From an uncultured Mucilaginibacter sp. (lineage in GTDB: Bacteria; Bacteroidota; Bacteroidia; Sphingobacteriales; Sphingobacteriaceae), in contig NZ_CAMLOV010000038.1 in the NCBI RefSeq assembly GCF_946481715.1, positions 1-37,898 on the forward strand: a stretch of DNA of 37,898 nucleotides, read 5' to 3'. The position numbers were made by a program, and so were the translations under genes. Shown here piece after piece: positions 8,763 to 18,302 of the stretch. The notes beneath the pieces were generated by a model that had not been told where the DNA came from, searched no databases, and saw only the letters and a program-made list of their open reading frames with translations. Positions within the stretch are counted from its first letter, which is position 1; each line of letters begins with the position of its first letter.

Positions 8763-9953
8763 ATGCTTACCCTTCGCCAGCTATTTTTAAATAATAACGC
8801 CCAAACTACCCACTTCCCCCTGTTGCTGGAATTTGAGCGGGCCGAGGGCGTTTATATGTACGATGCAGCGGGCAAGCCTTTTATCGATCTTATCTCCGGC
8901 ATTGGCGTAAGCAATTTGGGGCATTGCAACCCAAAGGTGATTGCCGCCATAAAAGAGCAGGTTGATAAATATATGCACTTGATGGTGTACGGCGAATATG
9001 TACAAACCCCGCAGGTGCGCTTTGCAGAAAAGTTGGTTAGCATCCTGCCGGAAAGCCTCAATTCGGTCTACTTCACAAATTCGGGCGCCGAGGCGGTGGA
9101 AGGTGCCTTGAAACTTGCCAAACGTTTTACAGGCAGGCAACAGATCATCTCTATGCATCACTCCTACCACGGCAGCAGCCACGGCGCATTAAGCGTAATG
9201 GGCAACGAGGAGTTTAAACAGGCTTACCGCCCGCTATTGCCGGGGGTTAATTTTATCCGTTTTAACGAAGCGGAAGATCTACAACTTATTACTACCGATA
9301 CTGCCTGCGTTATTGTAGAAACTATACAGGGCGAAGCCGGCATCCGCGTGCCCGGTCTGGGTTATATGCAGGCGCTCCGCGCCCGCTGCACCGAAACCGG
9401 TACGCTGCTTATCCTCGATGAGATACAGGCTGCCTTTGGCCGCACAGGCAAGTTGTTTGCCTTCGAGCATTTTGGCATTGTGCCGGATATACTTTTGTTG
9501 GCCAAAGCATTGGGCGGCGGCATGCCGGTTGGCGCGTTTGTTGCACCGGTGGAAGTTATGTCGGCCTTTAAGGAGAATCCGATTTTAGGGCATATCACCA
9601 CATTTGGCGGGCACCCCGTTTGCTGCGCCGCCGGACTGGCCGCACTGGAAGTTTTACTAAGCGAAAACCTTATCGATGGCGTGGAAGCCAAAAACCAGTT
9701 ATTTCATAAACAACTCATCCACCCCGCCATCAAAAGCATCCGCGGTAAGGGCCTAATGTTGGCCGTAGAATTTGAAAGCTTCGAACTGAATAAAAAAATA
9801 ATAGACCGCTGTATAGCAAACGGTGTAATTACCGACTGGTTCCTGCATTGCAGCAATTCTATGCGTATTGCACCGCCATTAATTATTACCCATGAGCAGA
9901 TCCTTCATGCGTGCTCGGTGATTTTGGAGGCTATTGAGTTCTACACAAATTAA
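8763..9953 (+). CDS. Class III pyridoxal-phosphate aminotransferase
   Basis: 396 residues, a complete fold-type I class III aminotransferase. The PLP lysine is Lys248 in LLAKALGGGMPVGAF, the PLP-nitrogen aspartate is Asp219 in LILDEIQAAFGRTG, and the cofactor phosphate region is TNSGAEAVEGALKLAKR. YHGSSHGALSVMG and HITTFGGHPVCCAAGLAALEVL are further family signatures. Its length and motifs fit the acetylornithine/ornithine or omega-amino-acid group. The substrate cannot be fixed from sequence alone, and no arginine-biosynthesis genes are nearby to support an ArgD role. It is transcribed alone, divergently from leuS. The ATG at 8763 follows an AT-rich 9-bp repeat. Confidence 0.9.
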   Translation: MLTLRQLFLNNNAQTTHFPLLLEFERAEGVYMYDAAGKPFIDLISGIGVSNLGHCNPKVIAAIKEQVDKYMHLMVYGEYVQTPQVRFAEKLVSILPESLNSVYFTNSGAEAVEGALKLAKRFTGRQQIISMHHSYHGSSHGALSVMGNEEFKQAYRPLLPGVNFIRFNEAEDLQLITTDTACVIVETIQGEAGIRVPGLGYMQALRARCTETGTLLILDEIQAAFGRTGKLFAFEHFGIVPDILLLAKALGGGMPVGAFVAPVEVMSAFKENPILGHITTFGGHPVCCAAGLAALEVLLSENLIDGVEAKNQLFHKQLIHPAIKSIRGKGLMLAVEFESFELNKKIIDRCIANGVITDWFLHCSNSMRIAPPLIITHEQILHACSVILEAIEFYTN

Positions 9954-10076
9954 CAGCAAACCAAACATAGCTGTGTTTACACAGCGCTTTGCAAATCGGT
10001 AAGCGATTTTATATCGCGGGATACAGTGTTATGAAAGGCGCTATGCCTCTCTGCCTCCCCTGTGTGTCTTTGACGG

Positions 10077-12812
10077 TTAAATAACCAACAATGTAAATTC
10101 AAATGGTTTACCACTCAGGGGCACTACATACGCACCTCTGTCCATCGCCAATTTTTGCTTCAATTTATAAGCTTTGCCATTTTGCTGCACCCGCAAGTAG
10201 GCTTTCGGCGTAAACTCGTCGGCGGCATCTAAAACTACAGAAACCGACCCGGTAGCGGGGTTATAACTAACGGTTTTAAACGTCCCCGCATCCAACGTTA
10301 GCCAAAGCCCGGCTGGTGCAATAAACACCCGCGATTTGGATGCGGTAGTAATATCAACCTTTACCAAACCCTTTTCTTTTTTCAAATTCCCGCCAAAGGC
10401 CAGCCAGCCATAGTTTTTATCATGGGTAATGTAGGTAGCAGAATTTACGGCATAGCCGAAAAAATTTGGCCCATAATCGCCTGATAGCCCATCAATTTTG
10501 AGGGTAGAAGGATAGGCATGGAAAGCGGCCGGCCCAAAACCATCCTGCGTAATGTTGGATACTGAACCAATCAGCCCGCCATAGCCTACCCGAAGAAGAT
10601 ACAAGTCGCCCGGGTGGTTGCGGTATTCGGTAAGCACGGGGATGGCGTTTAAACCCGACCCGTAGTGATGTAGTTGCCGCTCTATACGGGATAGCTTGCC
10701 TCCGTATAAAAAGTCCCAATACCGGCGTGCAGAGCCGTTATACCCCCAATGCGGTACGGTGGGCATATAGCCCAATATGGCATTGATAGTAACCTCTGCT
10801 TTATCGGTATACCCAAAATAAGCCGACCAGTTATAAACCTCTTCCTGCCCGGTACTATCCCAGGGCATTTCGCTGCCGAAAGGGTATTTAAGGGTGTGCC
10901 AGTGGTCGGCTCGTTTGCGCATTTCAGTTTCCAGCGAGATGGCTTTATCGCCCCAGCCTTCAGCCTTCAGATCCATCAACAGCAGGTAAAATACAGTCCC
11001 CTCCATCTGCCCAAATTGCGCATAATAAGGCGCTTGTTTTACCATGGCCATAGCGGTTTCGTAGGAATTATTGAGGTAAAATTGCCAGTTTTGCTGCGTT
11101 ACCAGGCCATTGTGGTTACGCGCGAGGCGGTACATTACCCAATGCGCGGCGGCAACGTGCGGGTAGTTGTACGATCGGCCAACGTCATTAGCATCTTTGT
11201 GGCTCCAGGCCGCCCAGGTTTTCCAGTTGAGGCTGTCGCTGTAGGTGCCTTTGGGTATCGAATCAGGCTGGTAATAAAATAAGCTTTTCTTTACCCCATA
11301 TTTTTGCGGCCCTTCACCGTGCTGTATATTACCAAACAACGTATGGTTTACAAATTCCTGTAGCTTGGCTACCTCCGCCTTGTCGGGCTGTACCAATTGT
11401 TTCATCATTGCGCCCAGCCAGCTGCCTGCGCCGCCTTCATCGCTCAGCCCGGCTATCCAAACACGGCTATCCTGGGTAACCTGTTGTTTTTTCTCGTAAT
11501 CGTAAGTAATTACCGATGGGTTGCGGTGGAAGGTGTCGGGTTTATCAAACCACTGCTCGTGCGTAAGGAAACGGCCGTAATCTTTCACCAGTTCGTTTTC
11601 AGCCTTTATCACTTTATAGCTTATGGTCTGGCAAAGCCCGTCGGTATAAGTAATGGCCAATCGTGCCCGCCCCCATCGCAGCCCTTTTACATGGTAAGCT
11701 TGCAAGGTTCTGTTTTCGGCGGTTGTTGGCGTAATGCTCAAAGCCCCGGCCGGCTCAACTTGTAACGATCTTACTTTTCGGCCATAGTTCAAAAACAGCT
11801 TTGCATCGGTGCCCTGCGGTAATGCATACCCGGGTACGCCTACAGCAACCGGGCGGCGTTGTTCAATTAGTTTTTGCTCGATGCCTTTGATAGAATTGGC
11901 CAGCACAAATTGTACGCCATACTCCACAACCTGGCCCGGTTTCAGGAATACCGACGTTGGCTTATTCCATGGCTCAGCTTTTTTCCAGTCGGTTTCGGCG
12001 TAGGCTTTGCTGTGTATCATCCATTCATAAAAACCTTCAAAGTCTATCCCTTTTGGCGTTGGATCGGAGAGCAAGGGGTTGTAGGCCTCAAAAGGCGATT
12101 TCCCATACGGCAACACCAGCAGCGCCGGTCCTTTGCCGCTAAGCCTGGTAACTTGTAAATAGCCCGCATCGTTGCCGATGTATGGGTCGTAAAATACATT
12201 GCGGGCGTGGGCTTGTTCCAGTTCCTCACCCTGCAAAATATTGTTAAATATCATGGGCATGCCCAACGCGCCTATCTCCACCATGCGGTTGCTTGTGTTT
12301 TTCAGCCTGAACAGCAATACCAAATTACCCTTAACCACCTCCCAGTAGCGGCTCACATTCAACGGAATGTTGGCGGGGAAGGTAGGCGAAAGGTCGGCAG
12401 CGGCAAGTATGCCAGCTTGCTTAGTTTGCAATGGTGTTACATCCACGCGGTTGCTTGCAGATGAATATTTACCCCAGGCAGTATCGCCCCCGGTTTTTAA
12501 GAGCAGGTTAATATCGCCCAAATGGTACATGCCGTTGCTGCTGCGTTGGGCCAGCCGGGCGGCTGGCGTGTAATCAAAATCCTTTTCAGTAGTGGGTTCC
12601 AGCGCGGCAATGGTTTGCGACGCTTTTACCAGCTTAAGCCGGAAGCCGGGTGTGTTAAAAGTTAACAGCCCTTTCCCTAAATTCAAGGTTGATGGCCTTT
12701 TCTCCAGGTTTTTCCAGGGATCCTGCGCACGGGCGGGTGCTGCAAAAAGCAAGGCCAATGCAAAAAAACTGGAAAGTAAAATAGCGTGGTACCGGCGGGC
12801 TGCTGTTTGCAT
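10077..12812 (-). CDS. Large secreted protein, probably DUF5695 type
   Basis: 911 residues with a clear signal peptide (about 1-30, ...LLSSFFALALLFAAPARAQ), so exported to the periplasm or surface. The middle contains helical-repeat-like sequence with conserved aromatic and acidic patches (SRVWIAGLSDEGGAGSW, AAHWVMYRLARNHNG, EEVYNWSAYFGYTDKAEVTINAILGYMP). This recalls (alpha/alpha)6 toroid carbohydrate-active enzymes. The flanks look like beta-sandwich domains. From memory the whole matches the DUF5695 family, whose function is not established. A role in polysaccharide processing is an inference from fold type and compartment. It is a single-gene unit; the next genes to the right are about 150 bp away on the same strand. 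Confidence 0.75.
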   Translation of the reverse strand: MQTAARRYHAILLSSFFALALLFAAPARAQDPWKNLEKRPSTLNLGKGLLTFNTPGFRLKLVKASQTIAALEPTTEKDFDYTPAARLAQRSSNGMYHLGDINLLLKTGGDTAWGKYSSASNRVDVTPLQTKQAGILAAADLSPTFPANIPLNVSRYWEVVKGNLVLLFRLKNTSNRMVEIGALGMPMIFNNILQGEELEQAHARNVFYDPYIGNDAGYLQVTRLSGKGPALLVLPYGKSPFEAYNPLLSDPTPKGIDFEGFYEWMIHSKAYAETDWKKAEPWNKPTSVFLKPGQVVEYGVQFVLANSIKGIEQKLIEQRRPVAVGVPGYALPQGTDAKLFLNYGRKVRSLQVEPAGALSITPTTAENRTLQAYHVKGLRWGRARLAITYTDGLCQTISYKVIKAENELVKDYGRFLTHEQWFDKPDTFHRNPSVITYDYEKKQQVTQDSRVWIAGLSDEGGAGSWLGAMMKQLVQPDKAEVAKLQEFVNHTLFGNIQHGEGPQKYGVKKSLFYYQPDSIPKGTYSDSLNWKTWAAWSHKDANDVGRSYNYPHVAAAHWVMYRLARNHNGLVTQQNWQFYLNNSYETAMAMVKQAPYYAQFGQMEGTVFYLLLMDLKAEGWGDKAISLETEMRKRADHWHTLKYPFGSEMPWDSTGQEEVYNWSAYFGYTDKAEVTINAILGYMPTVPHWGYNGSARRYWDFLYGGKLSRIERQLHHYGSGLNAIPVLTEYRNHPGDLYLLRVGYGGLIGSVSNITQDGFGPAAFHAYPSTLKIDGLSGDYGPNFFGYAVNSATYITHDKNYGWLAFGGNLKKEKGLVKVDITTASKSRVFIAPAGLWLTLDAGTFKTVSYNPATGSVSVVLDAADEFTPKAYLRVQQNGKAYKLKQKLAMDRGAYVVPLSGKPFEFTLLVI

Positions 12813-12958
12813 ATTATGGGCGAAGGCTAAATTTGGTAAAGTAAATGTAGTTGATTATTAACGCCTAATTAGTTGGAATTTGCCTGATTGTGGCAATATT
12901 TTATCCGGCATCCGCAATCAATTACCTAAAAGCGGATAATTACTTTAAGTTAAACGAA

Positions 12959-13246
12959 CTAAAGATATATTAAGCGGAACGTTATAATAATTATTAGTAT
13001 TGCGATGCCGTTTAGGTAGCTTACCAAACGTTTATACTTTTGGGCAGCCAAACGTCGCAATAATGGCAGCGCAATATTTGAAGTAAGCATGGTAATTGTA
13101 AAGCCTTCGTGCGGTTGCCGCGCAAATAAGGACCTCGACAATACCCAAAAGGCAATTAATGCAATAATAATAAAGACAAGGTCGACTATCGCTGCCGAAT
13201 GCCGGTCGGCCCAAAGTAATACCTTATCCAGGGTTTTACTTTCCAT
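12959..13246 (-). CDS. Small membrane protein of unknown function
   Basis: 95 residues with two strong membrane spans (about 19-37, VDLVFIIIALIAFWVLSRSL, and 78-94, LNGIAILIIIITFRLIYL) and a short basic segment between (RRLAAQKYKR). I do not recognise a family. Its start overlaps the end of the upstream 298-residue membrane-protein gene by 11 bp, which implies translational coupling and a shared job. ATG at 13244-13246; stop TAG. Confidence 0.7.
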   Translation of the reverse strand: MESKTLDKVLLWADRHSAAIVDLVFIIIALIAFWVLSRSLFARQPHEGFTITMLTSNIALPLLRRLAAQKYKRLVSYLNGIAILIIIITFRLIYL

Positions 13247-14132
13247 AACTCTTTATCTTTTTTACTATCGCCTTCTCAAAAAGCTCGACAGCGATTTGCC
13301 GTTCGTCGCTTTTGGAAGTACGGGCAATAAACTTTGTAAAATTAAGTAGCTTTATTTCGGAGCGGGTGCTGTTGCCGCTTATATTAATATCGCAATGCAT
13401 GGTACGCAGCCTGATGGTATCTGCGTCTTTCACTTGTTCGTAATCGAGGATCCGGGCCAGGGTATCCTTTTTACTATAGGTGCTGCTATAATAAAACATA
13501 TTGGTTTTGCTGTCAAAATCAATCCAGGCGCTGTCGATCTTTACCCCTCCGTTATTGCTTTTGTAGAGGCTGTGCAGATTTTTTTCTGCCTCGTGTACAA
13601 ATTCTAATTGAAGCGAATTGATCCTCGATACCAGGTCGCGTTTAGAAAAATTGAAGCTGTACGTTTTATTGATGCCGGTAATTTTTGTGTATTGGCCGCG
13701 TACCATGCTGGTTGCCACAAAGGAGAGCGCGGAGCAAACCAATATTATATTTAGCAAAACAGGTTTTAACCTGTAACGGCCCGATGCCTTAAAAACATAA
13801 AGGGATAGCGGCAAGATGCCCAGGGCCCAGTAGTCGCTGTAGTCAACTTTGCGGTGCACCGGTATATTTATGGCGTTCATGCTATCGATAATGGGCTGCA
13901 CAAAGGGCGACTTCCACACAAGAAACAAGGCCAACGTAGCCAAATGCACCTTTACAGCCCGGGTTGGTAACAAAGCGCTGAAAAAGAACGCGACGGCGAA
14001 CAGCCCTGCAAAGTCGGATAGTTTGCCGGTAAGCTGGTTGTGGTAGGTTTGCTTAAAATACCAATCGTTTATCAGCAGCACCAAAACGGCGATGACGAAG
14101 TACGGGTTCCCTAATTTTTGCTTGCTATCCAT
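13236..14132 (-). CDS. Membrane protein of unknown function with soluble C-terminal domain
   Basis: 298 residues from the ATG at 14130-14132 (MDSKQKLGNPYF). An upstream in-frame start at 14207 would add 25 hydrophobic residues and is less likely. The N-terminal half has about four membrane spans. It carries GKLSDFAGLF, LVWKSPFVQPIID and RKVDYSDYWAL, motifs I recall from an uncharacterised bacterial membrane family. The C-terminal half (about 150-298) is polar and probably extracytoplasmic, beginning after the span ILVCSALSFVATSMV. It overlaps the next small membrane-protein gene by 11 bp. Function unknown. Confidence 0.75.
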   Translation of the reverse strand: MDSKQKLGNPYFVIAVLVLLINDWYFKQTYHNQLTGKLSDFAGLFAVAFFFSALLPTRAVKVHLATLALFLVWKSPFVQPIIDSMNAINIPVHRKVDYSDYWALGILPLSLYVFKASGRYRLKPVLLNIILVCSALSFVATSMVRGQYTKITGINKTYSFNFSKRDLVSRINSLQLEFVHEAEKNLHSLYKSNNGGVKIDSAWIDFDSKTNMFYYSSTYSKKDTLARILDYEQVKDADTIRLRTMHCDINISGNSTRSEIKLLNFTKFIARTSKSDERQIAVELFEKAIVKKIKSYGK

Positions 14133-14484
14133 TGCCGATATGTATGGCAATTTATAAAAAAAAACAGATACAAATAAAAATAGCGCTGTGTATGTATTTG
14201 TGAACACCCGGCACCTGCGGCAGGTAAAGCCTGCTGTTGTTAAACGGTAAAGTTATGGCTTGTAATATATTCTAAATGTACTGCCTACCCTTTTCACATC
14301 GAATTATTAATAGCGGTTAAACTTTTTTAATATTTAATTAATTGTTGAAAATAAAAGGCCTTAAGCAGCTGGAAAACAATTGTTTTAAACATCCGTGGCA
14401 TATACATTGCATTAGTAATTACAGGCGCTGTTAAATAGGCGCAACAAATAAAAATACCCCATGCATAAATAATTACTAAACAAA
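14133..14484. other. Divergent intergenic region
   Basis: About 350 AT-rich bases between two divergent genes, presumably holding both promoters. The only clear structure is a short perfect palindrome, ACCTGC-G-GCAGGT (14213-14225). A variant of it with a two-base centre occurs at 18551-18564. I could not assign a -7/-33 promoter pair with confidence. Confidence 0.5.
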
Positions 14485-14880
14485 ATGGACCACTACAGAG
14501 AAATAAAAAATAATTTAACCTGGCATAACGAAGGCAAGTTTGAGGTTGAATTAACAAATGGTGTAATTACCCGCCTTAACTTTTGCGAGCCTGGCAAAGG
14601 ACCCGATGATACCGGTAAGGCCTTAACATCAACCAATTTTAAGTTTTTACAGGCGGTGCACGCTGCCCTGGGCGATCTGTTTACTTTTATCGAAGATGAA
14701 AATAAACGATTGGGTTATAGCTATGCCCGCCCGGCAGATTTAGGGCCCTATAACGAAGAGGTGGTAGAGAAAACCTACATGCAGCCAACCGAAGCTAAGC
14801 TGCGCCCGCTTATTAATTACGATAACCAGCCGGAACTAAGCAATACTGTAGTAGGCGAAGGGTTGAGGGATATTGGGTAG
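14485..14880 (+). CDS. Hypothetical protein, 131 residues
   Basis: A soluble, acidic small protein (MDHYREIKNNLTWHNEGKFEVELTNGVITRLNF...) with no signal peptide or membrane span and no motif I recognise. Codon use and composition match the neighbours, and the reading frame has no competing long frame, so it is probably a real gene. It stands alone between two leftward transcription units. A heptamer repeat array begins 8 nt after its TAG stop. Confidence 0.7.
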   Translation: MDHYREIKNNLTWHNEGKFEVELTNGVITRLNFCEPGKGPDDTGKALTSTNFKFLQAVHAALGDLFTFIEDENKRLGYSYARPADLGPYNEEVVEKTYMQPTEAKLRPLINYDNQPELSNTVVGEGLRDIG

Positions 14881-14888
14881 TTGTTAGA

Positions 14889-14916
14889 TGTGAGATATGA
14901 GACGTGAGATTTGAGA
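14889..14916 (+). repeat. Heptamer array after a stop codon
   Basis: Four units in exact 7-base register: TGTGAGA, TATGAGA, CGTGAGA, TTTGAGA. The array starts 8 nt after the stop of the 131-residue gene. The purine-rich strand is the sense strand, as in the other heptamer arrays, but the unit sequence has diverged. Confidence 0.75.
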
Positions 14917-15019
14917 CAGAACTCATATTGATATTGTCCGTTACCGCGGGCTTTCAACTGCGCTAATTTCGCGGCAGAGAAAAATATCGTCTGAAATCAT
15001 GCAGCTTGACGCGAGAATT

Positions 15020-16024
15020 CTACCCCAATATTTTTTGATACAGCTTAAAATAATCCTCCGCCATCTTCTCCGCAGAAAACTGCGAACCCGCCCAATCGCG
15101 GCACCTTTGGCGGCTGATATTGCTGAGTTGCGCTACCGCATCAACAGCCTCATCCACCGTATTTACTAAAAAACCAGTCCTTTCGTGCTGTATCAGTTCC
15201 GGCATGGAACCTTTGTTGAACGCGATTACCGGTGTGCCGCAAAGCATGGCTTCGGCAACGCTCATCCCAAAGGGTTCAGCAAAATTAATGGGATGCAGCA
15301 GTGCAACGGCATTACCTAAAAGCTCGTTCCGTTTTTCGGGGCCGGCGTGGCCGATGTATTCTATCTGCTCGTCAAGGTAAGGTTCAACCTTTTCCTTCCA
15401 ATAATTTTCATCCTGGATGATGCCGGCTATCAGGAGTTTCTTTTTGGCTTTTTTGGCTATCTGTATGGCCTCGGCGGCGCCTTTGTCATGATGGATGCGG
15501 CCAAAGTACAGCAGGTAATCGCCCGGCGTTTCGGTAAACTGAAAATCAGCGGTGTTTAGCCCGTTGTAAACCGTGGCAATGTATTCCAGTTCGGCGCTGC
15601 GGTCGGCATTGCTGATGGAAACATAATGGCCAATAGCGTTATATTTTTTATAAACCGGTATGATGCGTGGCGACGAAAACCCATGAATGGTAGTGATCAC
15701 CGGCGTTTTTATCAAGCCCGAATACGTGAGCGGTAAAAAGTCGAAATTGTTATGCATGATATCAAACTCGCCTGCTTTCTCCATCAGGTTGCTGATGTGC
15801 AGGCATTCCAATACCTTGGCATCCTGCGTACGGTCTTCTTCGTAACCTTGTTCGCAGATACTTTCTAATTTACCCCTGGTGATAGAATCTCCCGTGGCAA
15901 ATAAAGTTACCTCCACGCCAAGCTTTATCAATCCTTCGGCAATGTTTGATGCTACCTGTTCCCACGGCCCGTAGTGCCTGGGCGGTGTACGCCAGGCAAC
16001 GGGTGCTAATATGGCTGCCTTCAT
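15020..16024 (-). CDS. Glycosyltransferase family 4 (GT-B fold)
   Basis: 334 residues, a complete GT4-type retaining glycosyltransferase. The N-terminus AILAPVAWRTPPRHYGPWEQVASNIAEGL binds the acceptor side, and TTIHGFSSPR closes the first Rossmann domain. LLYFGRIHHDKGAAEAIQIAKKA opens the second. The nucleotide-sugar signature EPFGMSVAEAMLCGTPVIAFNKGSMPELI carries the E-x7-E pair. It transfers a sugar from a nucleotide donor in the cytoplasm; donor and acceptor are unknown. Its ATG lies 1 nt after the stop of the preceding glycosyltransferase gene, so the two are almost certainly co-transcribed. Confidence 0.9.
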   Translation of the reverse strand: MKAAILAPVAWRTPPRHYGPWEQVASNIAEGLIKLGVEVTLFATGDSITRGKLESICEQGYEEDRTQDAKVLECLHISNLMEKAGEFDIMHNNFDFLPLTYSGLIKTPVITTIHGFSSPRIIPVYKKYNAIGHYVSISNADRSAELEYIATVYNGLNTADFQFTETPGDYLLYFGRIHHDKGAAEAIQIAKKAKKKLLIAGIIQDENYWKEKVEPYLDEQIEYIGHAGPEKRNELLGNAVALLHPINFAEPFGMSVAEAMLCGTPVIAFNKGSMPELIQHERTGFLVNTVDEAVDAVAQLSNISRQRCRDWAGSQFSAEKMAEDYFKLYQKILG

Positions 16025-16025
16025 C

Positions 16026-18302
16026 TTAGCAAATCTTTACGTGTTCTTCCATCTTATTGTACTCGTACTCCAGCTCAAAAGCCTTCAATACAGTAAGGTG
16101 GGAGATCAAATAAGCCAAAGTACTTTCGGCGCCCTGGTTACGGTTAATGCCTGTTGGCAGCAAACCGTCGCAGCAGCCCTTGGTTTCGTGGTCGTATAAT
16201 GGCGCGCGCAGCGTATTTTCTCCCAGGAACCATTTATAGCTCAGGAACATTTTTTCGATATACTGCGGCTTGCGGAAGATTTGGTAAGCCTGGAAATGCA
16301 TTAGTACCATGGCCATAGTTTCGATGGCTTGCTGATCGAACGTTGGGAATTTACCGCCGCGGTGATACCAGCCATCGTTGCCTACAGGGCTTAAATAACC
16401 GTTCGATAGCGTTAGTTTATCAAGGAATGCCATGGTGGCCAGCGCTATCTTTTTAGCTTTCTCGTCGCCGGTTATCTCGCAGGAGTGCAGCAGCGCCAAG
16501 GGCAATATAGCATTATCATAGGTCATGCTTTCTTCAAACCATTCCCAATCGTCGCTTCGGGTATTGTCGTATGCATCTATCAAAGGCTGGGTCATGCGTT
16601 TCAATTCCTGCACCATACCATCATCAGTTGGGTAAGCCTGCAGGTAAAGGCTAATGCCGATAATGGTATTGGCCATGCCGCGCAGATACCTCAGGGCCTT
16701 AAAGTGCGGGTACGAGCGATGAAAAAGCTCCAGCGCAAATTCGCGGTAAGAGTTGCTTGCAGCGCAGCTAATTAAATGCCCCAGCGCCCAAATGGTACGG
16801 CCGAAGGAATCTTCGGTACCCACTTCATCCAGGTAGCGCCTGTCGAAGCTTAGGAAGTTGCGGAAGTTACCATCCTCGGTTTGCATGTAATGGATATAAC
16901 TAAGGTAGATGGGCAACAACCTATATGCCTCCTGGCTGCCATTACGCTGGTAGGCCATTAAGGCCATGATAAGCGCACGGGAATTATCATCAACACAATA
17001 TCCTTCTTTTAAGTTGGGGATACCGTATTTGGCATGTTGCACAATGCCGGTATCGTCGGTTAAGCGGGTTACGTGCGCCAGGCTAAACTTGGGCAGCACT
17101 TCGGGGTCAACAATACTGTTCTTTAATATTTTGTCGCTAAAATCGTGCGTAGAGGCGGCTTCCTGGGCTACTTTAATAAACTCGGAGCCGATAACAGGCC
17201 AGCGCAGGTGCAGCCCATATTCATAAGCGTTTTCTTTTAATTCCTGCAGGGTATCCTCATCATCCAGCAACTCGTTAATGGTTTCTGCCAGCGCATCCGC
17301 ATTTTTAAAATCGAAGAGGCGGCCGCGGCCATCTGCCAATAGCTCGGTAGCGTGCCAGTAAGGGGTGGATACCACCGCTGCGCCCGAACCAACCGCATAG
17401 GACAAGGTGCCACTGGTAATTTGCGCTTCGTTTAGGTATGGGGTTACGTATAAATCGCAGGCTGTAAGGTAATCTATCAGTTCATCCTCTGCCACAAACT
17501 TGTTGATGAAGGATAAATGCTGCGATACTTTTAACTGGGCAGCCAGGCTTTTCAGGTGGTCGCGGTATTCCTCGCCCGAATGTTTTACCACGCCCGGGTG
17601 GGTATTGCCCAGCACCACGTACATCACATCCGGGTGTTTTGCCACTATTTTTGGCAGTGCCTTTATAACGGTTTCCAAGCCTTTGTTGCGGCTTATTAAG
17701 CCAAAGGTTAGCATTACACGGTGGTTTTTAAATGGCGTTAAGCTTTTAACCGGGTTTACTTCGGGCGCTTCCAGGTCGGGTACGCCGTGCTCAATAATCT
17801 GAATTTTCTCTACCGGGATATCGTAAATGTTCACCAAAAATTCAACAGCACGTTTGCTCATTACAATGATCTTTGACGATTGCTCTGCAATTTCGCGGAT
17901 GATGATCCGCTGTACGTAGCTGGGGTCTTTTAGGATAGTGTGCAGTATGGATATCAGGGGCTTCTCTAAACGGTTGATAAGGGGCAGTATATAAATACCG
18001 CTTTCGCCGCCGTAAATGCCAAACTCATGCTCCAGTATCACCGCATCAACAGCGCTGGTATTGATATAATTTGCTGCGCGGATATAATCCTTTTGGTGGT
18101 TTTGGCGGATAACGTATTTAACATCCTCCGGGTATTCGTATTCCTGAAGGTTTTCAGAGTCGTTAAGCGCGACAACGAAACCGCCTTCGAGCAAGGTTTT
18201 CCTTTTTGGGAAATTTGCGTTGATGGCGTGCATCAGGTTTTGATTAAATGTAGCAATGCCGCATTCGCGGGGCGGATAGGTTGATATATATGCGATTTTC
18301 AT
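16026..18302 (-). CDS. GT-B glycosyltransferase fused to an (alpha/alpha)-toroid-like domain
   Basis: 758 residues from the ATG at 18300-18302 (MKIAYISTYPPRECGIATFNQNL). A longer frame to 18413 exists but adds 37 atypical residues. Residues 1 to about 385 are a GT4-like GT-B unit (ECGIATF, LEHEFGIYGG, LTFGLISRNKGLETVIKALP). Its donor loop is ITSGTLSYAVGSGAAVVSTPYWHATELL, where the usual E-x7-E is altered. From about 420 the sequence becomes helical-repeat-like (DDTGIVQHAKYGIPNLKEGYCVDDNSRALIMALM, DSFGRTIWALGHLI, HRGGKFPTFDQQAIETMAMVLM), resembling toroid glycosidase folds. Such fusions often occur in Bacteroidota near GT4 and GH130 genes, both present in this window. The biochemical product is unknown. 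Confidence 0.85.
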   Translation of the reverse strand: MKIAYISTYPPRECGIATFNQNLMHAINANFPKRKTLLEGGFVVALNDSENLQEYEYPEDVKYVIRQNHQKDYIRAANYINTSAVDAVILEHEFGIYGGESGIYILPLINRLEKPLISILHTILKDPSYVQRIIIREIAEQSSKIIVMSKRAVEFLVNIYDIPVEKIQIIEHGVPDLEAPEVNPVKSLTPFKNHRVMLTFGLISRNKGLETVIKALPKIVAKHPDVMYVVLGNTHPGVVKHSGEEYRDHLKSLAAQLKVSQHLSFINKFVAEDELIDYLTACDLYVTPYLNEAQITSGTLSYAVGSGAAVVSTPYWHATELLADGRGRLFDFKNADALAETINELLDDEDTLQELKENAYEYGLHLRWPVIGSEFIKVAQEAASTHDFSDKILKNSIVDPEVLPKFSLAHVTRLTDDTGIVQHAKYGIPNLKEGYCVDDNSRALIMALMAYQRNGSQEAYRLLPIYLSYIHYMQTEDGNFRNFLSFDRRYLDEVGTEDSFGRTIWALGHLISCAASNSYREFALELFHRSYPHFKALRYLRGMANTIIGISLYLQAYPTDDGMVQELKRMTQPLIDAYDNTRSDDWEWFEESMTYDNAILPLALLHSCEITGDEKAKKIALATMAFLDKLTLSNGYLSPVGNDGWYHRGGKFPTFDQQAIETMAMVLMHFQAYQIFRKPQYIEKMFLSYKWFLGENTLRAPLYDHETKGCCDGLLPTGINRNQGAESTLAYLISHLTVLKAFELEYEYNKMEEHVKIC

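Noticed and set aside
10749..11282. 177-codon rightward frame within the DUF5695-type gene
   Set aside because: Antisense shadow of a long, well-supported secreted-protein gene.
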